Under the pieces are notes generated by a model, which saw nothing but the letters and a program-made list of their open reading frames with translations, did not search any database and was not told where the DNA came from. A DNA stretch of 64,000 nucleotides, taken from NCBI RefSeq assembly GCF_021739025.1, contig NZ_JAKKOT010000003.1, positions 434,001 through 498,000 of the forward strand, written 5' to 3'. Position numbers and translations under genes: made by a program. This DNA is from Gordonia liuliyuniae (GTDB lineage: Bacteria > Actinomycetota > Actinomycetes > Mycobacteriales > Mycobacteriaceae). Shown in pieces: positions 55,112 to 63,339 of this stretch (the stretch's first letter is position 1; each line of letters starts with the position of its first letter).

Positions 55112-55486
55112 CTATCGCAGGTCGCGGCGCAGTGGATGGTCGGCGGGGATCTGCACGAGGATCAGTGACCGGCCGTCCGGGTCGTGGACGGTCATCTCGA
55201 TCAGTCCCCACGGCTTGGTCTCCGGTTCGGCGACGATCGGGACGTCGGCGCCGACGAGGTCGTCGCGAGCCGCGGCGACGTCGCGGACCTGTAACCAGAG
55301 CACGTCGCCGGTTCCGTCGTGCGCCGGCATGTGCGCGGGGATCTCGATGAGACCGGCGCCTGCGTGGAACACCGTGCCGCCGGGGTACTCACGTGCGATC
55401 GCCAGGCCGAGTACGTCGCGGTAGAACGCGGCGAGGGCCTGCGGGTCGGTCGAGGTCAGCAGGGTGCGGCTCGTCAGGATCTCCAT
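55112..55486 (-). CDS. VOC-family (glyoxalase/bleomycin resistance-like) protein
   Basis: A 124-residue vicinal oxygen chelate protein with two beta-alpha-beta-beta-beta modules: [21 protein letters not shown] in the first and [21 protein letters not shown] in the second, ending in [14 protein letters not shown]. Such proteins bind metal or act as dioxygenases, glyoxalases or resistance proteins; the metal ligands cannot be assigned with confidence. It precedes aroA by 22 bp on the same strand and may be co-transcribed. Confidence 0.85.
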   Translation of the reverse strand: MEILTSRTLLTSTDPQALAAFYRDVLGLAIAREYPGGTVFHAGAGLIEIPAHMPAHDGTGDVLWLQVRDVAAARDDLVGADVPIVAEPETKPWGLIEMTVHDPDGRSLILVQIPADHPLRRDLR

Positions 55487-55655
55487 GGGCCCAGGGTAAC
55501 GGCGCGCTCGGCGTTCCGGGGCGGGAGACGGGGGAGCGTTTCACGTGAATGAAGTCGCAGCCGGTGAGAGTTCTACCGTCGATGGTCGTCTGCGAATCGC
55601 AGCGCGTGGTCCCGGACCGTCGAGTTGTCTAGGGCTGCTTGACTAAGGTGGGGTG

Positions 55656-55778
55656 ATGGCTCTTCGGCACGCGCTCCTCGCTTCGCTCCTCCCCGTGGGC
55701 GAGGCGTCGGGGTACGACCTGGCCAAGGAATTCGACCCGGTGCCGAAGGTGCTGGCGGGCAAGGACGACGATGCCTGA
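55656..55778 (+). pseudogene. PadR-family regulator remnant (N-terminal 40 codons)
   Basis: A 40-codon reading frame MALRHALLASLLPVGEASGYD continuing LAKEFDPVPKVLAGKDDDA. The first 27 residues are the highly conserved helix 1-2 start of PadR winged-helix regulators (about 180-200 residues normally); the recognition helix and all of the rest are gone, replaced by an unrelated tail. The stop overlaps the start of the Nudix gene (ATGCCTGA). It may now serve only as a translational leader of that gene. GGGGTG directly precedes the ATG. Confidence 0.75.
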
Positions 55779-56226
55779 GCTCAGCGCCGGAATCCTGCTG
55801 TACCGCAGAACCTCTGCGGGGGTCGAGGTGTTTCTCGTCCACCCCGGCGGGCCGTTCTTCGCGCGTAAAGATCACGGCGCCTGGTCGGTTCCGAAAGGCC
55901 TCGTCGACCCCGACGAGGACCTGCTCGACGCCGCGCGACGCGAGTTCGTCGAGGAGACCGGCCACGACGTGCCCGACGGCGACCCCCACGACCTCGGGGA
56001 CGTCCGGCTCAAGAGTGGAAAACGTGTCCGGGCGTTCGCCGTCGAAGGCGACGTGGATGCGCAGGCGATCGTCAGCAACACCTTCGAACTCGTGTGGCCG
56101 CCGAAATCCGGTCGGACGCAGACATTTCCGGAAGTCGATCGGGCCGGGTGGTTCACGCTCGCCGCGGCTGCAGACAAGCTCAACGCGGAGCAGGGCGACT
56201 TCCTGACGCGGTTGCCGCAGCGCTGA
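55771..56226 (+). CDS. Nudix hydrolase
   Basis: A 151-residue single-domain Nudix protein. The Nudix box G-X5-E-X7-REUXEEXG is complete (GLVDPDEDLLDAARREFVEE followed by TG), and the N-terminus PELSAGILLYRR and KDHGAWSVPKGLVD are of the Ap4A/NTP-pyrophosphohydrolase-like subgroup. It would hydrolyse a nucleoside diphosphate derivative; which one is unknown. It overlaps the PadR remnant by 8 bp and converges with the aminotransferase with no gap. Confidence 0.9.
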   Translation: MPELSAGILLYRRTSAGVEVFLVHPGGPFFARKDHGAWSVPKGLVDPDEDLLDAARREFVEETGHDVPDGDPHDLGDVRLKSGKRVRAFAVEGDVDAQAIVSNTFELVWPPKSGRTQTFPEVDRAGWFTLAAAADKLNAEQGDFLTRLPQR

Positions 56227-57393
56227 CTACAACGCTGCGACGAGCCCGCCCAGACGCTCGATGCCGAGCGAGAGCTCCGCCGACGACGCCGCATACGACA
56301 GTCGGACGTACTGCTCGGCCCCGACGGCCCCGAAGTCCTTGCCAGGGGTGAGGGCGACGTGGGCGTCCGCCAGTGCGCGGTCGCAGAAATCGGTGGCGGA
56401 CAGGCCGGTCGCGCTGACGTCGACGTAGACGTAGAACGCACCGTCGGGCGGCACAGGGACGTCGAGCCCGATGCGGGCGAGGCCGTCGGTCACCTGTGCG
56501 CGCCGATCACGGAGCGTCGCCCGGCGCTCCTCGGCGACGGCGATCGTCTCCGGTTCGAAGCACGTCAATGCTGCGAACTGGGCGGGAGTGGGCGGACAGA
56601 TGTAGTAGTTCTGGGCGAGCCGTTCGGCGACCGCCACCATCTCGTCGGGCACGATCGCCCACCCGAGACGCCAGCCGGTCATCCCGAAATACTTGGAGAA
56701 ACTGTTGACGACGATCGCGCCCGGGTCGTCCGCGGCGACGCTGCGGCGATCACCGTCGGCCAGCCCGAGGTAGATCTCGTCGACGATCCGCCAGCCGTCC
56801 CGTTCCCGGGCCAGCGCGCACAGGTCGACGAGTTCGTCGTATGCGAGCGAGGTGCCCGTCGGGTTCGACGGCGACGCGACCATAACGCCGCGCGTCGACT
56901 CCGACCACGCCCGTTCGACGGTCGCCGCGTCGAGTTGGAAACGAGACGTCGGATCGGTCGCCAGGAGACGGACGTCGGCCCCGAAGCTCTCCGCGAACCG
57001 CCGGTTGCACGGATACGACGGATCGCCGACCAGAACCTCGTCACCCGGATCGATGAGCGCCGCACACGCCAACAGGAGGGCGGCGGAGGCTCCCGTGGTG
57101 ACGACCACTCGACTCGGGTCGACGGGTGCGCCGAAATGCTCGCCGGAGAAGCGTGCGATCGCCGCCCGCAGGTCGGGGAGACCCAGTGCGCCCGTGTACG
57201 CGAGCGGCCGACCGTCGCTCAGCTCGCGGACGGCCGCCAGGAACGCGGGCGGAGCCCCGAAATCCGGCTCGCCGATGTTGAGCTTCACCACGTGATGTCC
57301 GTCCGCCTCGAGTTCGGCGGCACGCCTGCCGAACTCCATGGCGAAGAACGGGGAAACCGCCTCGGCGCGGCGAGAGAATCGCATGCGAGTCAT
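56227..57393 (-). CDS. Class I/II pyridoxal phosphate-dependent aminotransferase
   Basis: A 388-residue fold-type I aminotransferase. It has HVVKLNIGEPDFGAPPAFL, the substrate-side SPSNPTGTSL, the D-x-x-Y in IVDEIYLGL and the PLP lysine in NSFSKYFGMTGWRLGW, with a C-terminal Arg in YVRLSYAAS that binds the substrate carboxylate. The subgroup resembles aspartate/aromatic or alanine aminotransferases of actinobacteria; the exact substrate cannot be told. ATG 57393 is the first start; ATG 57384 is an alternative. Confidence 0.9.
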   Translation of the reverse strand: MTRMRFSRRAEAVSPFFAMEFGRRAAELEADGHHVVKLNIGEPDFGAPPAFLAAVRELSDGRPLAYTGALGLPDLRAAIARFSGEHFGAPVDPSRVVVTTGASAALLLACAALIDPGDEVLVGDPSYPCNRRFAESFGADVRLLATDPTSRFQLDAATVERAWSESTRGVMVASPSNPTGTSLAYDELVDLCALARERDGWRIVDEIYLGLADGDRRSVAADDPGAIVVNSFSKYFGMTGWRLGWAIVPDEMVAVAERLAQNYYICPPTPAQFAALTCFEPETIAVAEERRATLRDRRAQVTDGLARIGLDVPVPPDGAFYVYVDVSATGLSATDFCDRALADAHVALTPGKDFGAVGAEQYVRLSYAASSAELSLGIERLGGLVAAL

Positions 57394-57421
57394 CGTATGG
57401 CGGACGGAACCGGGCGCATAA

Positions 57422-57473
57422 CTACAGGATCTGAACTCAGGCTACAGGGTCTGATCTCAACTACAGGGTCTGA
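57422..57473. repeat. Three direct repeats CTACAGGGTCTGA upstream of tetR
   Basis: CTACAGGATCTGA (57422), CTACAGGGTCTGA (57442) and CTACAGGGTCTGA (57461) are spaced 20 and 19 bp apart, about two helical turns, in the 216-bp divergent region between the aminotransferase and tetR genes. They look like phased protein-binding sites or a minisatellite. Nothing else is recognised in this gap. Confidence 0.85.
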
Positions 57474-57609
57474 ATTTCAATCCCACGACCCGCCGAACAT
57501 CACGGGACGCAAGCCTCACTCCTTCTGGCCACGCTGGATCCGATGCCGGGAGCCCCAGACCGGGTGAGCGGCGATCGAGCCGTCACCCGATCCCCGGTAG
57601 GGTTCGTTC

Positions 57610-58266
57610 ATGGTGAAAAGCGTCGTTGACCCGCACGTCAATCCTCCTCAGCAAGTCCGCAGCCGGGCAACGATGGAGCGGATCGTGGCGGCAGCCGAAG
57701 AGCTCCTCGACGAGAAGCCTTTCGAGAAGATCACCATCGCGGAGATCTCCGCGCGATCAGGGAGCGCACCGACAGCGTTCTATGCTCGCTTCTCCGACAA
57801 GAAGGCGCTCCTCTTGGAAGTCCACGAACGATTCCGGATTCGCGCCGCGGATGCGGTCGCGACGGCCTTCGCTTCGTCAGACGACGACCGGCGCGACGCG
57901 GAAGAGGTCGTCAAGGACGTTGTGACGGCGCTCGTCCACGTCTACCGGACCAATGAGAATCTACTCCGCAGCGTTCTGCTCGCCGACAATCCGCTGATGT
58001 ACGACCGAGCGGCCGAACTGACCAGGTCGGTCTCGCGCCGTCTGACCGCAAGGATCGATGGCCGGGTACCGGTCGTCGAGCGGGACGCGCTCGCCCGTGA
58101 CGTCGACTTCGCCGTGCGTGCAGGATTGGGCGTGCTACAGCAGGATCTCCTGTACGGCGACCATGAGCCGTCCCGGTTTGCCCTGGACACCGACGAACTC
58201 ATCGACCGGGTCGCGACCCTGCTCGTGGCGGTGTGCGCCCCGATCATGTCCGGAACGGATCGGTGA
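57610..58266 (+). CDS. TetR-family transcriptional regulator
   Basis: A 218-residue TetR protein. The HTH reads FEKITIAEISARSGSAPTAFYARF, split between helices 2 and 3, and the all-helical C-terminal domain has VRAGLGVLQQDLLYGD. It converges with the catabolic-type operon (MBL hydrolase, FAD dehydrogenase, FAD monooxygenase) and overlaps its last gene by 23 bp, so it is a plausible local regulator. ATG 57610 follows GGTAGGG. Confidence 0.85.
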   Translation: MVKSVVDPHVNPPQQVRSRATMERIVAAAEELLDEKPFEKITIAEISARSGSAPTAFYARFSDKKALLLEVHERFRIRAADAVATAFASSDDDRRDAEEVVKDVVTALVHVYRTNENLLRSVLLADNPLMYDRAAELTRSVSRRLTARIDGRVPVVERDALARDVDFAVRAGLGVLQQDLLYGDHEPSRFALDTDELIDRVATLLVAVCAPIMSGTDR

Positions 58267-59185
58267 GACGACCCACCACCGGCAGCCCAAGGTCGACCTC
58301 GTCGAGTGCGGCGCGCAGCGCGAGGAACCGCATGGACGTGGTCATGTCGTCGAAGAACGCTGGGAACGGGACCAACTGTCGATCGAGGGGCTTCGTGTAG
58401 TCGTCCCAGTGGATCGGCACCACCCGCTTCGCGGACACTCCAGTGACGTACTGTCGCCAGTACGCTTCGCGGAACTCGTCATCGTGTTTGCCGAGCGTGC
58501 CGATGCCCAGGTAGACGGTGTCGGCCCGGTACCCGTCGACTGCGCCGGGCAGCGTGTTCGCGCTCGCCTGGATCAGCATCGCCCGCTCGTCGTGGCACAC
58601 GTGCAGTGTGTAACAACTCCCGGACAGGTAGTCGATGGCCTTGGCGTGCGGATTGAACGGGCCGTCGATCTCGCCGGGCGCCAGGTCGCCCGGACTGTGG
58701 ACGGCGGGTAGCGCAGTCAGGCGGAACCGCCCGACGTCGACCGGCTCGCCGACGAGCACGAGGTCGAAACGATTGTCCGGGAAGCCGTTCCCGCGCGCGA
58801 TCTCCCTGGCCGACTCCGAGCCGATCAGTCGAGCTCCCGTCGACTCGGCGACGATCGACGAATCCAACGCGTGATCGAAGTGGGAGTGGAGCACCACGAC
58901 GGCGTCGACCCGATCGACGCCGAAGCGGTCCAGTTCCGCTGCGATGCGCCGACGGTTCGGCCGGATCCGACCCGCACGGACCCGGAGCAGGCCGGGGCGG
59001 CTGAAGAAGCCGTCCGTCAGCACAGTAGACGTGCCATCGGTGATGAGCATCGTCGAGACACCGAGGAACATCACCCGGACCGCGTCGCCGGTGGGCCGCG
59101 CGGCCGGCTCGGAGAATCGACGCCACGGCTGCAGTGACGGTGCCCGTAGGCCGGTGACCATGGACAGCGCGGAAGGCGCGGCCAT
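58244..59185 (-). CDS. MBL-fold metallo-hydrolase
   Basis: A 313-residue metallo-beta-lactamase fold protein of the UlaG/lipoprotein-lactonase-like branch: VMFLGVSTMLITDGTSTVLTD in two parts, the metal motif HSHFDHALD, later LPAVHSPGDLAPGE and VVPIHWDDYTKPLD (a further His/Asp pair). It would hydrolyse an ester, lactone or similar bond. Its ATG shares one base with the preceding stop (TGATG), so it is translationally coupled to the FAD dehydrogenase. The 3' end overlaps the tetR 3' end. Confidence 0.87.
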   Translation of the reverse strand: MAAPSALSMVTGLRAPSLQPWRRFSEPAARPTGDAVRVMFLGVSTMLITDGTSTVLTDGFFSRPGLLRVRAGRIRPNRRRIAAELDRFGVDRVDAVVVLHSHFDHALDSSIVAESTGARLIGSESAREIARGNGFPDNRFDLVLVGEPVDVGRFRLTALPAVHSPGDLAPGEIDGPFNPHAKAIDYLSGSCYTLHVCHDERAMLIQASANTLPGAVDGYRADTVYLGIGTLGKHDDEFREAYWRQYVTGVSAKRVVPIHWDDYTKPLDRQLVPFPAFFDDMTTSMRFLALRAALDEVDLGLPVVGRLTDPFRT

Positions 59186-60852
59186 CAGCCCAGATCCTCC
59201 GCCGCGGTGCGGCCCGCCTGGCGCCCCGAGAAGAGGCAGCCGCCGAGGAAGGTGCCTTCCAGGGCGTTGTATCCGTGGACTCCTCCGCCGCCGAATCCGG
59301 CGACTTCGCCTGCCGCGTACAGTCCGGGAACGCGATTTCCGTCGACACCGAGCGCTCTCGATCCGAGGTCGGTCTGGATACCGCCAAGCGTCTTACGGGT
59401 GACCACATGAATCTTCACGGCTATCATCGGTCCCGCGGCCGGATCAGTGAGACGATGCGGCGCGACGGTTCGACTGATCTTGTCGGCGAGATATCGCCGC
59501 GAATTGAGGATGCCCTGCATCTGGGCGTCCTTCGAGAACGGATTGTCGGCCTGCGTGTCCCGGGCATCGACGCTGGCGCGGACAGTCGCGGCGTCGAGCA
59601 GCGGTCCGTCGGTCAACGCATTCATCTTCACGACGAGCTCGTCGAGGGTGTCGGCCACGACGAAGTCCGTGCCGCGATCGATGAACGCCCGTACGGGGCC
59701 GGGGACGCCCTTGGCCAGACGCGACTTGATCACTTCGCGCTTCGATCTACCGGTGATGTCGGGATTCTGTTCCGACCCGGACAGCACGAACTCCTTGGCG
59801 ATGATCCGTTCGTTGAGCACCAACCACGAATGGTCGTACGGTGCGATGTCGTAGGTGGTGCGCAGGTAACGGAGGGTCCCAATGGTGTCGTATCCGGGGA
59901 AGTACGGGGCCGGCAGCCTACGCCCGAGGGCGTCGAGCCACACCGATGAGGGGCCCGGGAGGATGCGGATCCCGTGCCCCGACCAGATCGGGTCCCAATT
60001 GTGCAGGCCTTCGGTGTAGTGCCACATGCGATCGCGGTTGACCAGACGGGCGCCCGCGGATTCGGCGATCCCGAGCCCGCGACCGTCGACATGTTCGGGG
60101 ACCCCGGTGACCATATCTGTGGGCGGCGTCCCGAGGCTGTCCGGCCAGTAGCGACGCACGAGGTCGTGGTTGCCGCCGATGCCGCCGGTAGTCATGATGA
60201 CGGCAGGCGCGGCGAACTCGAAGTCGTCGACGACGTCGCGATTCGACGCCACGCCTCGCGCAGAGTCGTCGGGTGCGAGGATCGCGCCGCGCACGCCGGT
60301 GACAACCCCGTCGGTCACCATGATCTCGTCGACGCGGTGGCGGAACGCGAAAGTGAGGAGGCCGTCCTGCTCCGCTCGATGCGCGAAGTCGACGAACGGG
60401 CCGACGATGCCGGTGCCCGTTCCCCACGGGACATGGAAGCGCGGAACCGAGTTGCCGTGGCCGTCGGCCCGCAGATCGCCGCGCTCGGCCCAGCCCACGA
60501 GCGGCGTCAGTTCGATACCCTTCGCCCTGATCCACGATCGCTTCTCACCTGCGGCGAACTCGACGTAGGCGCGGGCCCACTTGACCGCCCACGAGTCTTC
60601 GTCTGGGAGGCGGTCGAACTGTGCGCTGCCGAGCCAGTCGTGCCACGCCAGGTCGAAGGAGTCCTGCACGCCGAACCGCCGTTGTTCGGGCGAGTCGACG
60701 AGGAACAGTCCACCGAACGACCAGAACGCCTGCCCGCCCAGATTGCGGTGGTTCTCCTGTTCGACGAGGGTCACGGTCCGTCCGCGGGAGGTGAGTTCGT
60801 GGGCGGCGACCAGCCCGGCGAGACCGCTGCCGACGATAATCACGTCACTCAT
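59185..60852 (-). CDS. FAD-binding dehydrogenase (fumarate reductase/KstD-like)
   Basis: A 555-residue flavoprotein of the FAD-binding-2 family: N-terminal dinucleotide motif VIIVGSGLAGLVAAHEL, then GGIGGNHDLVRRYWP and the C-terminal FAD block AGEVAGFGGGGVHGYNALEG. This is the Rv0785-like FAD-binding dehydrogenase group, related to 3-ketosteroid dehydrogenases. It likely desaturates or oxidises a ring substrate. ATG 60852 overlaps the monooxygenase stop (ATGA). Upstream extension of the frame is not conserved. Confidence 0.88.
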   Translation of the reverse strand: MSDVIIVGSGLAGLVAAHELTSRGRTVTLVEQENHRNLGGQAFWSFGGLFLVDSPEQRRFGVQDSFDLAWHDWLGSAQFDRLPDEDSWAVKWARAYVEFAAGEKRSWIRAKGIELTPLVGWAERGDLRADGHGNSVPRFHVPWGTGTGIVGPFVDFAHRAEQDGLLTFAFRHRVDEIMVTDGVVTGVRGAILAPDDSARGVASNRDVVDDFEFAAPAVIMTTGGIGGNHDLVRRYWPDSLGTPPTDMVTGVPEHVDGRGLGIAESAGARLVNRDRMWHYTEGLHNWDPIWSGHGIRILPGPSSVWLDALGRRLPAPYFPGYDTIGTLRYLRTTYDIAPYDHSWLVLNERIIAKEFVLSGSEQNPDITGRSKREVIKSRLAKGVPGPVRAFIDRGTDFVVADTLDELVVKMNALTDGPLLDAATVRASVDARDTQADNPFSKDAQMQGILNSRRYLADKISRTVAPHRLTDPAAGPMIAVKIHVVTRKTLGGIQTDLGSRALGVDGNRVPGLYAAGEVAGFGGGGVHGYNALEGTFLGGCLFSGRQAGRTAAEDLG

Positions 60853-62516
60853 GCCCGCACCTCGCGAACCGGCACTCCGAGAACCTGCTGGACCGCGCAG
60901 TTCAACTCGGCCGGATCGGCCGCGCGGGCGCTGCGCCACGCGACGTACCCGTCGGGTCGTACCAGGACGGCTCCGTCCGCCTCGATACCGTACGTGTCGA
61001 AGAACGTTCCGTCGTCGTCGAGGCCGACCGAGCCGATCGTGTACGCCGAGATCGGTACGCCGTCCTTGGTCCGCAGCCGATCGCACATCTGCCGCCACGG
61101 CTCGCCATCCGCACCGGTCAGCACTGTGAATCCGGGTGTGGCGAACAGATCGATCGTCGAGATTGTTCCGTCGGGCCCGAGCCACACATGTGGGGCGCGG
61201 CAGCCAGGGGTGGCGCTCGGCGCGTAGTCGGAGTAGTCGTCGTGGACGGTCGGCGGGATGCTCCCGTCGGAGACAATGGCGTCGGACGAGAATTGGGTAC
61301 CGAACTCGACACCGAGATGGTTACCGTAGCGGCGGGTCTCGCGGATGATCTCTTCCGGATCGAGCCCAGTGTCGCCGACGCCGTAGATGGACATGCCGAG
61401 CTTGTGGACGTTCTGGAAGTTCTGGTAGCTCTGATCCGCGGTCCGGCGTGCCGGATCCGAACGCTCGTCGTCGTAAGTCTCCAGCAGGGACTGGGCTGCG
61501 ACGCCCTGTACGCGTAGAGCGAGCTTCCAGATCACATTGTGCATTCCCTGCAACCCGGTGTTGACGCCCAGCCCGCCGGTCGGCGGGAACTGGTGCGCGG
61601 CGTCGCCGCACAGCACGATCCGGCCGTGGACGAATCGTTCGGCGACGGTGACGTTCATTCGCCAGAGCCCGGTACTGCGGACATCGACGTCGACGTCGAC
61701 GTCGGCTAGGCCGACAGCTCCGCGCACCCACGCGGTCACGCGGTCGTCGTCCCACCGTTCCCGCGACCAGTCGTCGGGCGAAACCGTGATCTGGCACAGC
61801 CATCTGCCCTTTGCGTCCAACGGCTGGAGCACCCCGAGTGCTTCGGGATTCGCCACATAGAGCAAGACACCGGTGCGTTCGCCGACGTACTGCTCGAGGT
61901 CGGCGCGAAAATAGCAGTTGACGAAGTGATGGATTCCTTGCGGGCCATTGAGTCGGACCCCTATCGACTCCCGCACGAAGCTGTCTACGCCGTCGGCGGC
62001 CACCAACGCCGACCCGGTCAGGTCGTACCGTCCCTCGTCGGTCTCGACGGTCACCGCGACGTCCTCGGCGTCGTCGGTCCAGCCCCGGGTGAGGTCGACG
62101 ACGCGATGCCCCATACGGACCTCGACCAGACCGGTGGCGGCCGCAGCGTCGCGCAGGATCGACTCGAGAAGATCCTGGGACGACATCACCGGGAGCGCCG
62201 GACTGATCGTCGGCCCGGGGCCTGCGAACCCGGTGGAGTCGATGGTCCCGAACTCGGTGCCCGTCACCGTGTCGAAGAATCGGATCGGGCTCTTCCAACC
62301 CGGTGGGGTGTCGACGGACCGGAATCGCGTGTAGGCCAGTGGTCCCCAGCCGCGCGTGATCTCCATCGTTCGAGTGTTGAAGTTGCGTGTCTTCGGGTGG
62401 GGCGACGGATGCGTGCGTTGCTCGAGCACCACGCACGGCACGCCGAAACGAGCCAACTCCAGTGCTGCGCCCAAACCGACCGGTCCGGCCCCAACGACGA
62501 TGACGGATTCGCTCAC
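60849..62516 (-). CDS. FAD-dependent aromatic monooxygenase
   Basis: A 555-residue class A flavin monooxygenase of the p-hydroxybenzoate hydroxylase fold (PheA/TfdB/MhpA-like). It has GxGxxG in VIVVGAGPVGLGAALEL, the DG motif in ALVAADGVDSFVRESIGV, the GD motif LCGDAAHQFPPTGGLGVNTGLQ in two parts, and a C-terminal thioredoxin-like domain. It hydroxylates an aromatic or polyketide-like substrate using NAD(P)H. First gene of the three-gene operon; divergent from the NAD(P)-binding protein gene. Confidence 0.9.
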   Translation of the reverse strand: MSESVIVVGAGPVGLGAALELARFGVPCVVLEQRTHPSPHPKTRNFNTRTMEITRGWGPLAYTRFRSVDTPPGWKSPIRFFDTVTGTEFGTIDSTGFAGPGPTISPALPVMSSQDLLESILRDAAAATGLVEVRMGHRVVDLTRGWTDDAEDVAVTVETDEGRYDLTGSALVAADGVDSFVRESIGVRLNGPQGIHHFVNCYFRADLEQYVGERTGVLLYVANPEALGVLQPLDAKGRWLCQITVSPDDWSRERWDDDRVTAWVRGAVGLADVDVDVDVRSTGLWRMNVTVAERFVHGRIVLCGDAAHQFPPTGGLGVNTGLQGMHNVIWKLALRVQGVAAQSLLETYDDERSDPARRTADQSYQNFQNVHKLGMSIYGVGDTGLDPEEIIRETRRYGNHLGVEFGTQFSSDAIVSDGSIPPTVHDDYSDYAPSATPGCRAPHVWLGPDGTISTIDLFATPGFTVLTGADGEPWRQMCDRLRTKDGVPISAYTIGSVGLDDDGTFFDTYGIEADGAVLVRPDGYVAWRSARAADPAELNCAVQQVLGVPVREVRA

Positions 62517-62576
62517 GAGTTCCTCAATTCTGTCCGCGACTCACGGAGGCATTTGTGTCTCCGATCACTCCAGATG

Positions 62577-62595
62577 GTAACGTCACTACTGTTAC
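62577..62595. promoter_or_regulatory. Inverted repeat in divergent promoter region
   Basis: GTAAC (62577-62581) and GTTAC (62591-62595) flank a 9-nt spacer between the monooxygenase and the NAD(P)-binding protein genes. It could be the operator of the nearby TetR regulator. Confidence 0.5.
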
Positions 62596-62641
62596 TGTCA
62601 AGCTGGAAGCAGTCAAAACGCGGGCAAGGATGGGTGGATCG

Positions 62642-63289
62642 ATGAGAATCGTCGTTATCGGAGCGAACGGCAACGTCGGATCGCGAATAGTGACAGCCGC
62701 AGCAGCACAGGGGAACGAGGTCGTCGCGTTTGTGCGTCGGCTGGAAACGGTTACACCGGCGCCCGGCCTCACGGTGGTCCAGGGCGATGCCTCGGACGCC
62801 GCCGCAGTGGCCGCGGCGGCAGCGGACGCGGACACCGTGGTGGTATCGATCACGGGGTCGATGAGGGACGCCACGTTCATGCAGCGGACTCTCCCCGCCG
62901 TGATCGAAGGCGTGCGTCGCGCCGGAGGCGTACGGATCGTGCTGATCTCGGTGTTCGGGGCCGGCGACACCGCGGAGAAGGCGTCGGGACTCGCTCGCCT
63001 CGTCTACCGGACTGCGCTGAAGCGGTTCCTGGCGGACAAGGCGGCCGCCGACCGGTTGCTCATGCAGTCCGGACTCGATTACACGATCGTGTATCCGGTC
63101 AACCTGAAGGACTCGCCCTCGGCGCCCGAGATCGGAGTGCGGCCGCTCGACGACGTCCGGATCGTTCCCGGACTTCCGTCGTTGTCGTATACGGATGCGG
63201 GCACCGCGATCGCCGAGATCGCGGCAGGCGGCGTCTCGGCGGGGCGCCGGATCCTACTGACGACGGCGAAGGGGTGGCGGCCGTTCTGA
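62642..63289 (+). CDS. NAD(P)-binding oxidoreductase (NmrA/SDR-a atypical type)
   Basis: A 215-residue single Rossmann-domain protein: IVVIGANGNVGSRIVTAAAAQ carries the GxxGxxG motif, followed by VAFVRRLETVTPAPGLTVVQG and DYTIVYPVNLKDSP. Members act as NAD(P)H-dependent flavin/quinone reductases or redox sensors. ATG 62642 has GGTGG upstream; ATG 62630 is an alternative. It is divergent from the monooxygenase operon and probably co-regulated. Confidence 0.85.
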   Translation: MRIVVIGANGNVGSRIVTAAAAQGNEVVAFVRRLETVTPAPGLTVVQGDASDAAAVAAAAADADTVVVSITGSMRDATFMQRTLPAVIEGVRRAGGVRIVLISVFGAGDTAEKASGLARLVYRTALKRFLADKAAADRLLMQSGLDYTIVYPVNLKDSPSAPEIGVRPLDDVRIVPGLPSLSYTDAGTAIAEIAAGGVSAGRRILLTTAKGWRPF

Positions 63290-63339
63290 CCCGCCCGTCG
63301 AAGCTGAGCGCGGGTCGGTCAGAACGGTCGCCCAGTGCG

